A stretch of 64,000 nucleotides of DNA. It comes from Bos javanicus. Lineage: Eukaryota > Chordata > Mammalia > Artiodactyla > Bovidae. Of this stretch, positions 38,018-50,000 are shown piece by piece; the stretch's first letter is position 1; every line of letters starts with the position of its first letter. Both the position numbers and the translations under genes were made by a program. The DNA lies in NCBI RefSeq assembly GCF_032452875.1, contig NC_083869.1, positions 118,364,001 to 118,428,000 of the forward strand, read 5' to 3'. Below the pieces are notes generated by a model. It did not search any database, had not been told where the DNA came from, and saw nothing but the letters and a program-made list of their open reading frames with translations.

Positions 38018-41000
38018 CTCAGTCATGTCCAACTCTTTGCAACCCCATGGACTCTAGCCCACCAGGCTCCTCTGTCTATGGAATTTTCCAGGCAAGAATA
38101 CTGGAAAATTTCCTTCTTCAGGGGATCTTCTCGACCAGGGATTGAACTTGGGTGACTTTAACTGCATATAAAAATCCAGTTGTCAGCAGGTTATGGCCAC
38201 TGAGGCAAGGAAATCATTTTCACCTTCCTTCTGGAAGTCCTAGGAACACGAAAATAAGTTTTGTGAATGATGAGTAGGCTTGCAATTTAGAAAGGTGATG
38301 TAGGATTCTTAGACTAAAGCTGATGAAGGGAAGCTTTTGGGCCCTGTGGTCCATGTGAAAAATGGAGGGAAGAATGGGATGGGGAAAGGCAATAAAGAGC
38401 AGTGTCAAGGCTGAAAGAGGAAGAAAAAAAAAAGACAAAGGAAATAGCGAGACATTCCAACAGCAACACACTGACTGAGGTAGAAACAGAGGAAGCAGAG
38501 ATGCATGAAAAGCGCGAGAATTAAAAAGAGAATGAGATTACCAAAGACAGGTGTGCAAACTGTCATAACCTCTATTTTATGCACACACCAAAACACACCA
38601 AAACAAAGAGAAGTATCTAGAGACACTGGCAGAGGAAACAAGGCCACAGACAGAAAAATATGCAGAGTCAATGGGAAGAGGAAGAAGGAGAAAGAGAATT
38701 AGATGTACAGGGAGTGCAGGAGAAGGTGGCTGGTTCTCAGCCTCCGGTGGTAATGATGGGAGGGAGTTACCCTGCAGGCCAGGGGAACTCCAAGGGCAGA
38801 TCAAGATGGTCTGGGACAGGGACAGCCCCACCCAGGAGAACTGGGCCTCCTGTGTTGTCACCATGAGGGTTTTTTTTTTTTTGCCATGATTTCCCCTGGT
38901 TGTATACTGAGACCTCTGAGGGATTTCATTCCTTTCTGTAGAGGATAACAATGCCTGTTGTGTGATCTGTAAGAAAGAAGATCCCCAGGAAGCCCCGAGC
39001 TCCCCACCAAGATGTGAGCCAGGTAAGGAAGGGGTATTGTCAGCCCTGAGCTGCAAGGTGTCAGATGTCTGAATTCAGAGCTGAACAGCATGACCCTGGT
39101 TCCCTGCTCATGTTGTAGTTGTTTAGTCACTCAGCTGTCTCCAGCTCTGTGTGACCTCATGGACTGCAGCAAGCCGGGCTTCCCTGTCCTTCTCCATCTC
39201 CCGGAGCTTGCTCAAACTCATGTCCATTGAGTCAGCAATGCCATCCAACCATCTAGTCCTCTGTTATAGTAGATCAGTCCTAAAGAAATAGTCTGTTTTT
39301 CCTCCACAATCTTTATGCTTGTTTACACTAAAGACTCAATATTGTGATTTTACCTCCTATGCACCTCTTATTTCCTATAAAGAATAAAAGGTAGGTATTT
39401 ATCTAGTGTTTAATAGTAATATTATATTGTTATAACTTCGGATAGAGTTTCAAAGAAACTTGGTCCTTGATATCTACTTGTCAGAAAGAGAGACCAATGA
39501 CCCTAAGCCCACAAACAGTTTTTGCCACATATTCTTCATCAGATTATTGGATTATATAGTGCTTTATTGGGCTTCTCTGATAATTCAGTTGGTAAAGAAC
39601 CCACCTGCAATGCAGGAGACTCTGGTTCAATTCCTGAGTCGGGAAGATCTGCTGGAGAAGGGGCAAGCTGCTCACTCTAGTATTCTTGGGCTTCCCTTGT
39701 GGTTCAGCTGGTAAAGAATCTGCCTGCAATGTGGAAACTGGGTTTGATCCCTGGATTGGGATCCCCTGGAGAAGGGAATGGCTACCCATTCCAGTATTCT
39801 GGCTGGGAGAATTCCATGGACTGTATAGTCCATGGGGTCATAAAGAGTCAGATGTGACTGACTTTCACTTTTAGTGCTTTATTCCTTTTCAAAGTACTTT
39901 GGCAAGTGAGATTTCCTCACAGAATTTTAGTTCTTAGCCAGGGAAACCGTTATTATCCCTCCTTAGCAATTAGAATACAGAAGCACAGAAAAAAGAATAT
40001 TTGTTTTTCCCTTGAGATCAAAGTAGGAGGAAGGGTGAAGACCAGTGTCCTGAGTATCTCAGTACAGGTGGTGGCTGTGTGAGGCTTGTAGGAAGTCAGT
40101 GTCATCACACGATGGGAGTCCAAAGGCAGACCTGCAACATCTCAATCACGATAGAACAGAACCCAAACCAGAGAGCCTTCCACTTCTCAAATAGAGACTG
40201 TCGGTAGGGAGTGGAAGAAATTAAGAGAGAGAGAGTGAGGCAAGAAATGAATCCTGCTACAGGGTTTGGGGGCTTCCCCTGTGGCTCAGTGGTAAAGAAT
40301 TTACCTGCCAATTCAGGAGAAGTAGGTTCAATCTCTGAGTTGGAAAGATCTCTTGGAGAAGGAAATGGCAGCCCATTTCAGTACTCTTGCCTGGAAAACC
40401 ACATGGACAGAGGAGACTGTGGGCTATAGCCCACGGGATCACAAAACTTGGACATGACTTAGTGACTAAACAACAATAGGATTTGAAAGACCTAGAGGAA
40501 TAGAGCTGGAGAGAATAAGCAAAAAAATGAGAGTTCAAGATCATCACTGCGGAAAAAATGTAAAGATAGGAGATGTTGGCGGGGGGGAGAGCACACAAAA
40601 TCAAAGATACATCTTCATAATTATACACAATTATTCTCCTAGTGCAGAAGCAGAAATGTTTAGAGGCAGGTCTATAGATAGGAAACTGAGAAGCAGAGGG
40701 CAGGAGAATGAGGTGAATGAAGTGGAAACAGAGGCAGAACAGGCTTCATTGGATCTCAGGTGTGGTCCTTGGAGCAGATGTCCTTTTTCCCAAAGGGCAG
40801 CTCACCTGTGCTCTGAACCTCCTAACTCAGCTCATTTCCTTCTTTCTTTTTTTTTTTTTTTAAGTGGAGTATAATTGCTTTACAATGTTGGGTTAGTCTC
40901 TGTTGTACAATAAATTGAATTAGCTATATGTATACATATGTCCCCTCTCTGACATCCCTTCCATGTCTGCCTCCCGCCATCCCACCAGCCTAGGTCATCA

Positions 41001-44000
41001 CAGAGCTGAGCTGTCTGAGCTATACAGCACCTTCCCACTATCTGTTTTACACATGGTAGTATATTCGGGTCAATCCTAATCTCCCAATTAGTCCAACCTC
41101 CCCCTTCCCTATCCCTGTGTCCACATGTCCATTCTGTACATCTGTATCTCTATTCCTGCATGGAAATAAATTCCTCTATACCATTCCTCATTTCTTTTCA
41201 GAGTCCTGTGATCCTGAAGCTTCCCAAATGACTGACAAAGAAGAACAAGAGGAGCTGCCCAGTCAACCACTGGATGGAGAAGGTATTCATGACTTCAACT
41301 CCTATGTAACTAATTGAATCTTTTTCTGTCTACGGGGAGGAAGATCTACTCTACTCCTCTTCACATGCGCACACAGAAGAAATACAAGGTGCCACGTGGA
41401 AAGAATCAAAAAGACGGAGGAAATTAGTTGTATTAGAAGGGAGTGAGATGGGTTTGTTGTGAGATTATGTTCAGCCTCTGGTGATAGTGTCAGGAGCCTT
41501 GTTAACCTCCAGGTCAGCTGAGTTCAAAGGCAGGAGGGTCTACGGGTTGGGACATTCCCACCTTGGAGATTCTTTAGCCACCATAGTCTTCCCGGTTGTT
41601 TCTGGTAGGGCTTTCCTACTATGGCTTCCATTGGTCATACACTGGGTTTCTAAGAGATTTCATTCTATTTATCAGAAGGCAGTGGCACCTGTTTAGAAAT
41701 ATGTGATGAAGAAGAGACTCAGGAATCCTTGAGCTCACCACCAAAAAGTGGACCAGGTGAGGGAGGTAAGGATGGTCTGAGCTGCAAGACGTCAGGAGGA
41801 TGGTGTTTCCTAATGGATGCTACTCTGGGAATACCCCACAATGGAAGTTTCAGTTAATTCTGAAATACAGTCTTCACGTTTACCTTGATTCTTTGGGAAA
41901 ATGCCAGGACTTCGTGCGTGCTGTGCTCCACTGTGTCCAACCCTCTGTGACCCCATGGACTGCAGCCTGCCAGGCTCCTTTGTCCTTGGGGTTCTCCAGG
42001 CAAGCATACCGGAGTGGGTTGCCATCTCCTTCTCCAGGGGATCTTCCCCACCTAGGGATTGAACCCATGTCTCCTTCATCCCCTGCACTGGCAGGCAGAT
42101 TCTTTACCACTGAGCCACCTGCAGAAACCCCCACCACCAAAGCATGGACCAGGTGAGGGAGATAAGGATGGTCTGGGCTGCAGGGTGTCAGGAGGATGGT
42201 GTTTCCTGAGGTATTGTACTCTAGGAATACTCCACAATGAAAGTTTCAGTTAATTCTCAAATACCGTCTTCACATTTACCTTGACTCTTCGGGAAAACGC
42301 AAGGGACAAGAAACCTTGAGCAACTCCACAATTAGGAGGTCATGCTGTTTGATAGTAAGTATCCATGTATCCATTTGTAGTAGATACAATCTCACACAGG
42401 AAAAAGAACAAAGAAGCTGCACAAAAATGTGATTAATTTTTAGTGAAACTGTTAGTACATTATATCTATTTAGTATCCCCGAAGAATATTTACATTCACC
42501 TCTTTCAGCACAGGAACATAACCTTTCATTTATCTGTTGTCTATAGAGACTTAATTTATTGCTTAAGTTGGTGTGACATGTTTTATATCACCATCAATGG
42601 TTTCTTTGTCTAAATGTTTGAACTTTTGATCTTACTATGGGAATAACTCATGACTTCAAATGTTTGAGGTTCTTTGGGGGTTTTAGTGGTTTCCTACTCC
42701 ATGGATAACTCTCAAAGACAAAGTACAACTGGGTTTAAGCTGATTCTCATGACTAAGTCATGGTCTTGATATAAATGGTTTGTAGCATCCTTGCCCTAAA
42801 TGGCAATCAATAGCTGCCAGACTGATGTTTCTTAAGGCTGTTTTCTGGATTAAAATTGATTTTAGAAGCATAATTGCAACTGAAGTCATAATGTTTTTTA
42901 AGAAGTTGGTTTGGGATGACAGTGTATTCAAAAATTCTTAAAATTGGCTCTACTAGAAATACTGTAGAAGAATTAAATTAAAAGTTAGGGTGGTGATCAT
43001 AAGTGTGTCAGTCTTGGAATGTTATTATTAGCAGTAAAGATAACATTATGAGGAAGTCAGAGGCTTCAAACATTAAATGAGTAAATTGAAAAGCTGAAAT
43101 AGCAAGGATAAAGGATAAAAAATGCGAAGAAGAATGTGACAATCAGTGTGACAAGCTAGACATCCAGGAAAACCTTACTTTGATGATCTTGAGTGGAAGC
43201 AGTTCTACCTTATGGAATTGTCTCTATGTTCCGGGAATCTTTGGGAATTCACTTAATATCCATTTTTCTATGGGTTCCTGAAGATATTTAAAATCTGTTT
43301 CCATTGTATTCAGATGTTATGATCTACTCCAAAAACATAATAGCTTTCGGTTTTAGCAATCTGACATATCCTAGAAAAAGCCCCAGGCTTCCCCAATGGA
43401 TCAGCAATGAAGAATCCACCTGCAATGCGGAATGCAGGAGACATGGGTTCAATCCCTGGTTTGGGCAGATCCCCTAGAGGAGGAACTGGAAATGCACTCC
43501 AGTATTCTTGCCTGGAAAATCCTATGGACAGGGGACCCTGGTGGACTACAGTCCATGGGGTCGCAAAGAGTTGGACACGACTTATCAACTTAACAACAAC
43601 AACCACAGAGAAGGTTCTACGTTCAGTTGCTTGAGATAATTTTGCTTTCTGTAAGGGAATGAACTCTACAAGGAAATCTGAAGCAGTCATTGCATAACCA
43701 GCCTGGGATCTATTTTTCGTTATTATCTTTTGTCTTAATTTTTATTTTTATTTTAGAGATAATATTTATCATCAAATAATATTAAGTCAGGATTTAGTAT
43801 GGAAGTGAACTTCCAGATGTTCAAGCTGGATTTAGAAAAGGCAGAGGAACCACAGAACAAATTGCCAGTATCCACTGGAGCATTGAAAAAGCAAGAGAGT
43901 TCCAAAAAAACATCTACTTCTGCTTTATTCACTATGTCAAAGCCTTTAACTGTGTGGATCACAACAAACTGTGGAAAATTCTTAAAGAGGTGGGAATACC

Positions 44001-47000
44001 AGACCACCTGACCTGCCTCTTGAGAAATCTGTATGCAGGTCAAGAAGCAATAGTTAGAACTGGACATGGAACAACAGACTGATTCCAAATAGGAAAAGGA
44101 GTACATCAAGGCTGTGTATTGTCACCCTGCTTATTTAACTTATATGCAGAGTACATCATGAGAAATGCTGGGCTGGAGGAAGCACCAGCTGGAATCAAGA
44201 TTGCTGGGAGAAATATCAATAACCTCAGCTAGGCAAATGACACCACCCTTATGGCAGAAAGTGAACAACTAAAGAGCCTCTTGATGAAAGTGAAAGAGGA
44301 GAGTGAAAAAGTTGGCTTAAAACTCAGCATTCAGAAAACTAAGCTCATGGCATCTAGTCCCATCACTTCATGGCAAATAGATGGGGAAAGAGTGGAAACA
44401 GTGAGAAATTTTATTTTGGGGGCTCCAAAATCACTGCAGGTGGTGACTGCTGACATGAAATTAAAAGATGCTTGCTTCTTGGAAGAAAAGCTATGACCAG
44501 CCTAGACAGCATATTAAAAAGCAGAGATATTGCTTTGCCAACGAAGGTCTGTCTAGCTATGGATTTTCCAGTGGTCATGTATGGATGTGAGAGTTGGACT
44601 ATAAAGAAAGCTGAGCGCCAAAGAATTGATGCTTTTGAACTGTGGTGTTGGAGAAGACTCTTGAGGGTCCCTTGGACTGCAAGAAGAGCCAACCAGTCCA
44701 TCCTAAAGGAAATCATTCCTGAATATTAATTGGAAGGACTGATGCTGAAGCTGAAACTCCAATACTTTGGCCACCTGATACAAAGAACTGCCCCATGGAA
44801 AAGACCCTGAAGCTGGGAAAGACTGAAGGCGGGAGGAGAAGGGGATGACAGAGAATGAGATGGTTGGATGGCATCACCAACTCGATGGACATGAATTTGA
44901 GCAAGCTCTAGGAGTTGGTGATGGACAGGGAGGCCTGGCATGCTGCAGTCCATGGGGTCGCAAAGAGTTGGACACAACTGAGTGTGTTGGCCATCTGGTG
45001 ATGTCTATGTGTAGAGTCTTCCCTTGTGTTGTTGGACCAGGGTGTTTGCTATGACCAGTGCAGTCTCTTGGCAAAACTCTAGTAGCCTTTGCCCTGCTTC
45101 ATTCTATACTCCAAGGCTAAACTTGCTTGTTACTCCAGGTGTTTCCTGACTTTCTTTTGCATTCCAGTCTCCTATAATGAAAAGGACATCTTTTTTGAGT
45201 GTCAGTTCTAAAAGGTCTTGTAGGTCTTCATAGAACCATTCAACTTCAGCTTCTTCAGCATTACTGGTCGGGGCATAGACTTGGATTACTGTGATATTGA
45301 ATGGTTTGCCTTGGAAACGGACAGAGATCATTCTGTTGTTTTTGAGATTGCATCCAAGTACTGCATTTCGAATCTTTTGTTCACCATGATGGCTACTCCA
45401 TTTCTTCTAAGGGATTCCTGCCCACAGTAGTAGATATAATGATCATCTGAGTTAAATTCACCCATTCCAGTCCATTTCAGTTCACTAATTCCAAGAATGT
45501 CTACATTCACTCTTGCCATCTCCTGTTTGACCACTTCCAATTTGCCTTGAATCATGGACCTAGCATTCCAGGTTCCTATGCAATATTGCTCTTTACAGCA
45601 TCAAGCCTTGCTTCTATCACCAGTCACATCCACAACCAGGTGTCGTTTTTGCTTTGGCTCCATCCCTTCATTGTTTCTTAAGTTATTTTTCCTGATCTCC
45701 AGTATCATATTGGACACCTAATGACCTGGGGAGTTCATCTTTCAGTGTCCTATCTTTTTGCCTTTTCATACTGTTCATGGGGTTCTCAAGGCAAGAATAC
45801 TGAAGTGGTTTACCATTCCCTTCTCCAGTGCAAGTTAGTACTTCTTAATACATTTAATATAGTTTCATTTGCAGGATAAAGCCCTACCTATTACATTTTT
45901 AGGAGTTTCTTTGAGGGAAATATTATTAAATTTGTCATTTACTTTTGACATACCAAAAATTCCCCACTGAAACCCAAAGATATCTTTTGTAAAAATTTTC
46001 TGTTTAAGTGCAAGAGTTTAGACTCATACTGAGAGTACAAAGAGGAAGTGGAAATTCTGCCAGTGGGAGCTTGTGACTTTGGTAGAGACAAACCCATGAC
46101 AAACAAAGAGGCCACTACACCCAGTCATAAGTATGAATAGTGTCCTTCTCGTAAATGAGGCATTGAACTCATCAACCAAACAGAGATGAGAAAGAAGACA
46201 TATGATCAAATACATGATAATAGTTATGTACTAAACAAAGTGATTTTCTTTCACAAATTAATACAATGTCAAATATCCTCATGAAGGTTTTGGTGAGAGA
46301 CTCAAGACAAATGTGACCAAATATATTTGCACAAATTGGCTATGGTCTACTGGAGCCCCACCCATTAATTAGTCTTTGGGGCTGGCATGGGTTGGGGATT
46401 TATCAAGTCTGTGTCTCTATGTATTTGCTTTGGATCACTATCTTCTAATAATTAAAAAGCATGGGAAATTCAGGAATACACAAACACATGAGATAAGACT
46501 TTTTAAAAAATAGACAGAAGAAAAGAGAGTAAATGAAGAAGTGGAAGAATAAGTACATTGACAGAATATTTGTTAAATGCTGTGCTGCCAAACCAAAAGA
46601 TCCAATGATTTTGTATCTAATTTCACACATATCTTTAAATACTAAAATAAATTCAGTAAAACCTCAAAGAAACAAGTCAGAGCTCAAGTTGTTCTTGGGA
46701 CAGCTTCACTTGGAAGTGGATCAGGAAGACAATCTGAGTCATGCACAAAAAGCTGTAGGTTTGTACCTGTTGGTTCAAGGGTCTCAAAAGACACCCCTAA
46801 ACAAGTCTTCGTGATGATCTTGCTGGGAGCTCTGTTTTTGAAGGCAGAGGTCATCATGCAATATCTGAAGCTAAAGCTGGCAAGGCACATGGCAAGAGGA
46901 GGCACTGTGCTTATGGGACTCAGTGTCTTTCAAAAAATAATTTTATTTATTTATTTTATTCATTTATTTTTATTTAAATTTTATTTATTTATTTTTAATT

Positions 47001-50000
47001 AATTTTTATTGCAGTATATTAGATTTGCAATGTTGTGTTTTTATTTACAGTTTTAGGAAGCATGTAGTTCAGGAACAGCAGATTTTCAGAAACAGGAGTG
47101 TTTATAACTAGGTTAGCATCTAGCCACACTCAGGCTTGCTGAAGTGTGTCTATTGCTGATTGGCTGATTTTCATAAGTGTAAGGCCACCCTTAATTGGCT
47201 GGATTTAAATGTGGCTAGTGATGTAAACAGTCATTGGCCAATTGGGATAAATTTAAAACTGGCTCTGGTAATTATGGTTTGCAATTTTCAAGACAGTTTT
47301 TCCCAGAAGAATAAGATCTTTATATCTTATTCTTAAAGCTTAAAGTAGAAAAAGAAAAGTAGAGAAAGCAATTCAGTTCAGTTCTGTCGCTCAGTCGTGT
47401 CCAACTCTTTGTGACCCCGTGGACTGCAGTACACCAGGCCTCCCTGTCCATCACCAACTTCTGGAGTTTACTCAAACTCGAGCCATCCAACCAACTCATC
47501 CTCTGTCGTCCCCTTCTCCTCCTGCCCTCAATCTTTCCCAGCATCAGGGTCTTTTCAAACGAGTCAGCCCTTTGCGTCAGGTGGCCAAAGTATTGGAGTT
47601 TCAGCTTTAGCATCAGTCCTTCCAATGAACACCCTGAAAGGTTGTTGTTGAATCACACAAAGACACTGGGATTCTTGGCCCCCGGAGGAGAAGAATTCAA
47701 TCCGGGGCCAGAGACGACGCTTGATCGCTCAGAGCTTTTGTGTAATAAAGTTTTATTAAAGTATAAAGGAGATAGAGAAAGCTTCTGACATAGGCATCAG
47801 AAGAGGGCAGAAAGAGTACCCCCTGCTAGTCTTCAGCTGGATTGTTATATAGTCACTAGCAGTCTGTTAATGAAAGAAAGGAATGTCTTAAAATTCAGAA
47901 TGGCACCAGGCCGCTCACCCATAAGATGCATTTTGGGATAATCTTGGCACCAAATGGTTTATCCTGGGCCATAAAATGATTAACTTGAATCTTGAAGAAG
48001 GGCGGACTACCATACAAATAGTTTCATTTACATAGATTAGGGGAACAATATCTGAGTATAACATACTGGTTTGTCAAGTACGTTCTGAGCCAAGAGGCGA
48101 ACGGACTTGAGGACAGAGTTTGGGGTAAATGCATAGCACTTTAGCATAGCTTAAGACAAATATTTTATAAGAAAAAGGCATTGGTTATCTCTAGGTTTGA
48201 GAATAGTTAACTTCAGGTGAAACCAGGTTTTCTTATGGCAACACAGTATTTTAAGAGAAATCTCCTTTTAAATTTATATAGAGAAGAAAAAAATATCGCT
48301 AGTTTGTTTCCTCCTGCCGATTAAGACGGAAAAGGCAATGGCACCCCACTCCAGTACTCTTGCCTGGAAAATCCCATGGACGGAGGAGCCTGGTGGGCTG
48401 CAGTCCATGGGGTTGCTAAGAGTCGGACACGACTGAGCGACTTGACTTTTACTTTTCACTTTCATGCACTGGAGAAGGAAATGGCAACCCACTCCAGTGT
48501 TCTTGCCTGGAGAATCCCAGGGACGGGGGAGCCTGGTGGGCTGCCGTCTCTGGGGTTGCACAGAGTCGGACACGACTGAAGCGACTTAGCAGCAGCAGCC
48601 GATTAAGAGAGATAAAAATGTCTGACACTTGCAGGCTATTTCCTCCGTTTGGAGACCCCTGGCCTTCCTGCCTGTTACCCTCTCAACCCAGGACTGAATT
48701 CCTTTAGGATTGACTGGTTGGATCTCCTTGCAGTCCAAGGGACTCTCAAGAGTCTTCTCCAACACCACAGTTCAAAAGCATCAGTTCTTTGGTGCTCAGC
48801 TTTCTTTATAGTCCAACTCTCACATCCATACATGACTACAGGAAAAACCACAGCCTTAACTAGACAAACCTTTGTTAGCTAAAGAGAAAGCAGAATGAGG
48901 TACAAAAGATGGGAAAAAACATGGTTCTATTGGACCTCAGGTGTGATTATTGGAGCAGATGTACTTTTTTCCAGAAAGCAGTTTATCTTAGCTCAGAATA
49001 TCAGTGTGCAGCATGAAAGCACCAGGAACTGTATCTTAATCACTGTCTTAGGATCTGTAATGTTCTTGTTTCCCTTCAGTATCTGGCAGACTAGAAACTC
49101 TCCAGATGAATACAGAAGAAGATTCAGAGGAGCTAGGTTCTAGCCCACTATCCTATGATAGCCAAAGTAATTATGAATTAAAAAAAAAAAAACAGAAACA
49201 AAGTTCTGGTAAAGATAAAGAGATAAGAAAGGGAAACAGGGAGACTTAAAGAAAGAGTTAGATGTATGGAAAATCAGAGGAAGAAGTAGAAAAGGGGGAT
49301 CAACAAAAAGGGGTTCAGAAAAGAGGATCATTGGGGAAATAAAAAATCTTCATAAGCCTTGATTTTGACCCAGGTACAGAGCTACCAACGTTTGGAAATA
49401 AGTGCTCCTGTGTGATGTGCTTCTCGAAAGATGTGCCCAGAGATCCAGAAGGAAGAACTGAAAGTATGCAAGCTGATGACATGTTAGGTAAGGCTACCTG
49501 AGGGTGGTGAGATGGGGGTGGCTCCACTGGCAACACAGACCTAGGTAGGGTGGTGGCAGATGGAAGGAAGGAATAAGGAATATGGCTGGCTTCCAGTCTA
49601 TCCCAGTATCCTGATCTCTGCATTTGCTTGACCTGATCCTTTTGGGACTAGCAGGGAAGCAAGAGATCATTATAAAATTGTGTTTAAGGGATGGCCCGTG
49701 TTGATTATACATGGTTGATATATTAATTGGGCTTCCCTGGTGGCTCAAATGGTAAGAATCTGCCAGCAATGCAGGCAACATGGATTTGATCCCTATGTTG
49801 GGAAGATCCCCCAGAGAAGGGAATGCCAACCCACTCTAGTTTTCTTGCCTGGCAGGCTACAGTCCATGGTGGTGCAAAGAGAAATACACTCTTTAAAGTG
49901 GCAGTTTATTGTTTATTACATCAGTGTATTACTAACAAAGCTTTGTGATTTCCAGTGATTTCTATCCCTGTCACCCAAGAAAGTCAAGTGTATGTCCATT

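Larger units (their letters stand above)
35992..40105 (+). repeat. Duplicated cassette, copy 2 (exons 10-11)
   Basis: Counterpart of 30733-34090. Copy-specific additions are a CHR SINE (36370-36598), a GT repeat plus SINE (37986-38150), a templated patch (38434-38581), a BovB fragment (39117-39265) and a SINE pair (39569-39870). These make it longer than copy 1. Confidence 0.92.
47371..48890 (-). mobile_element. BovB LINE 3' region split by a solo LTR
   Basis: Antisense BovB sequence 47371-47634 ('cagttcagttctgtcgctcagtcg...tccttccaatgaacaccc') continues at 48686-48890 ('acccaggactgaattcctttagg...acaaacctttgttagc'). The LTR interrupts it exactly with a 4 bp target duplication. Confidence 0.92.

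Noticed and set aside
41800..42156. 118-codon open frame after exon 13
   Set aside because: Mostly translated antisense SINE plus duplicated intron sequence.
45104..45555. Endonuclease-like open frames on the - strand
   Set aside because: These are the APE-type endonuclease of a BovB LINE fragment, already annotated as a mobile element.
46533..46814. 93-codon open frame (46533-46814) with a tempting donor-like gtttgt
   Set aside because: No SP140 family similarity, no good acceptor and a poor donor. Treated as chance.
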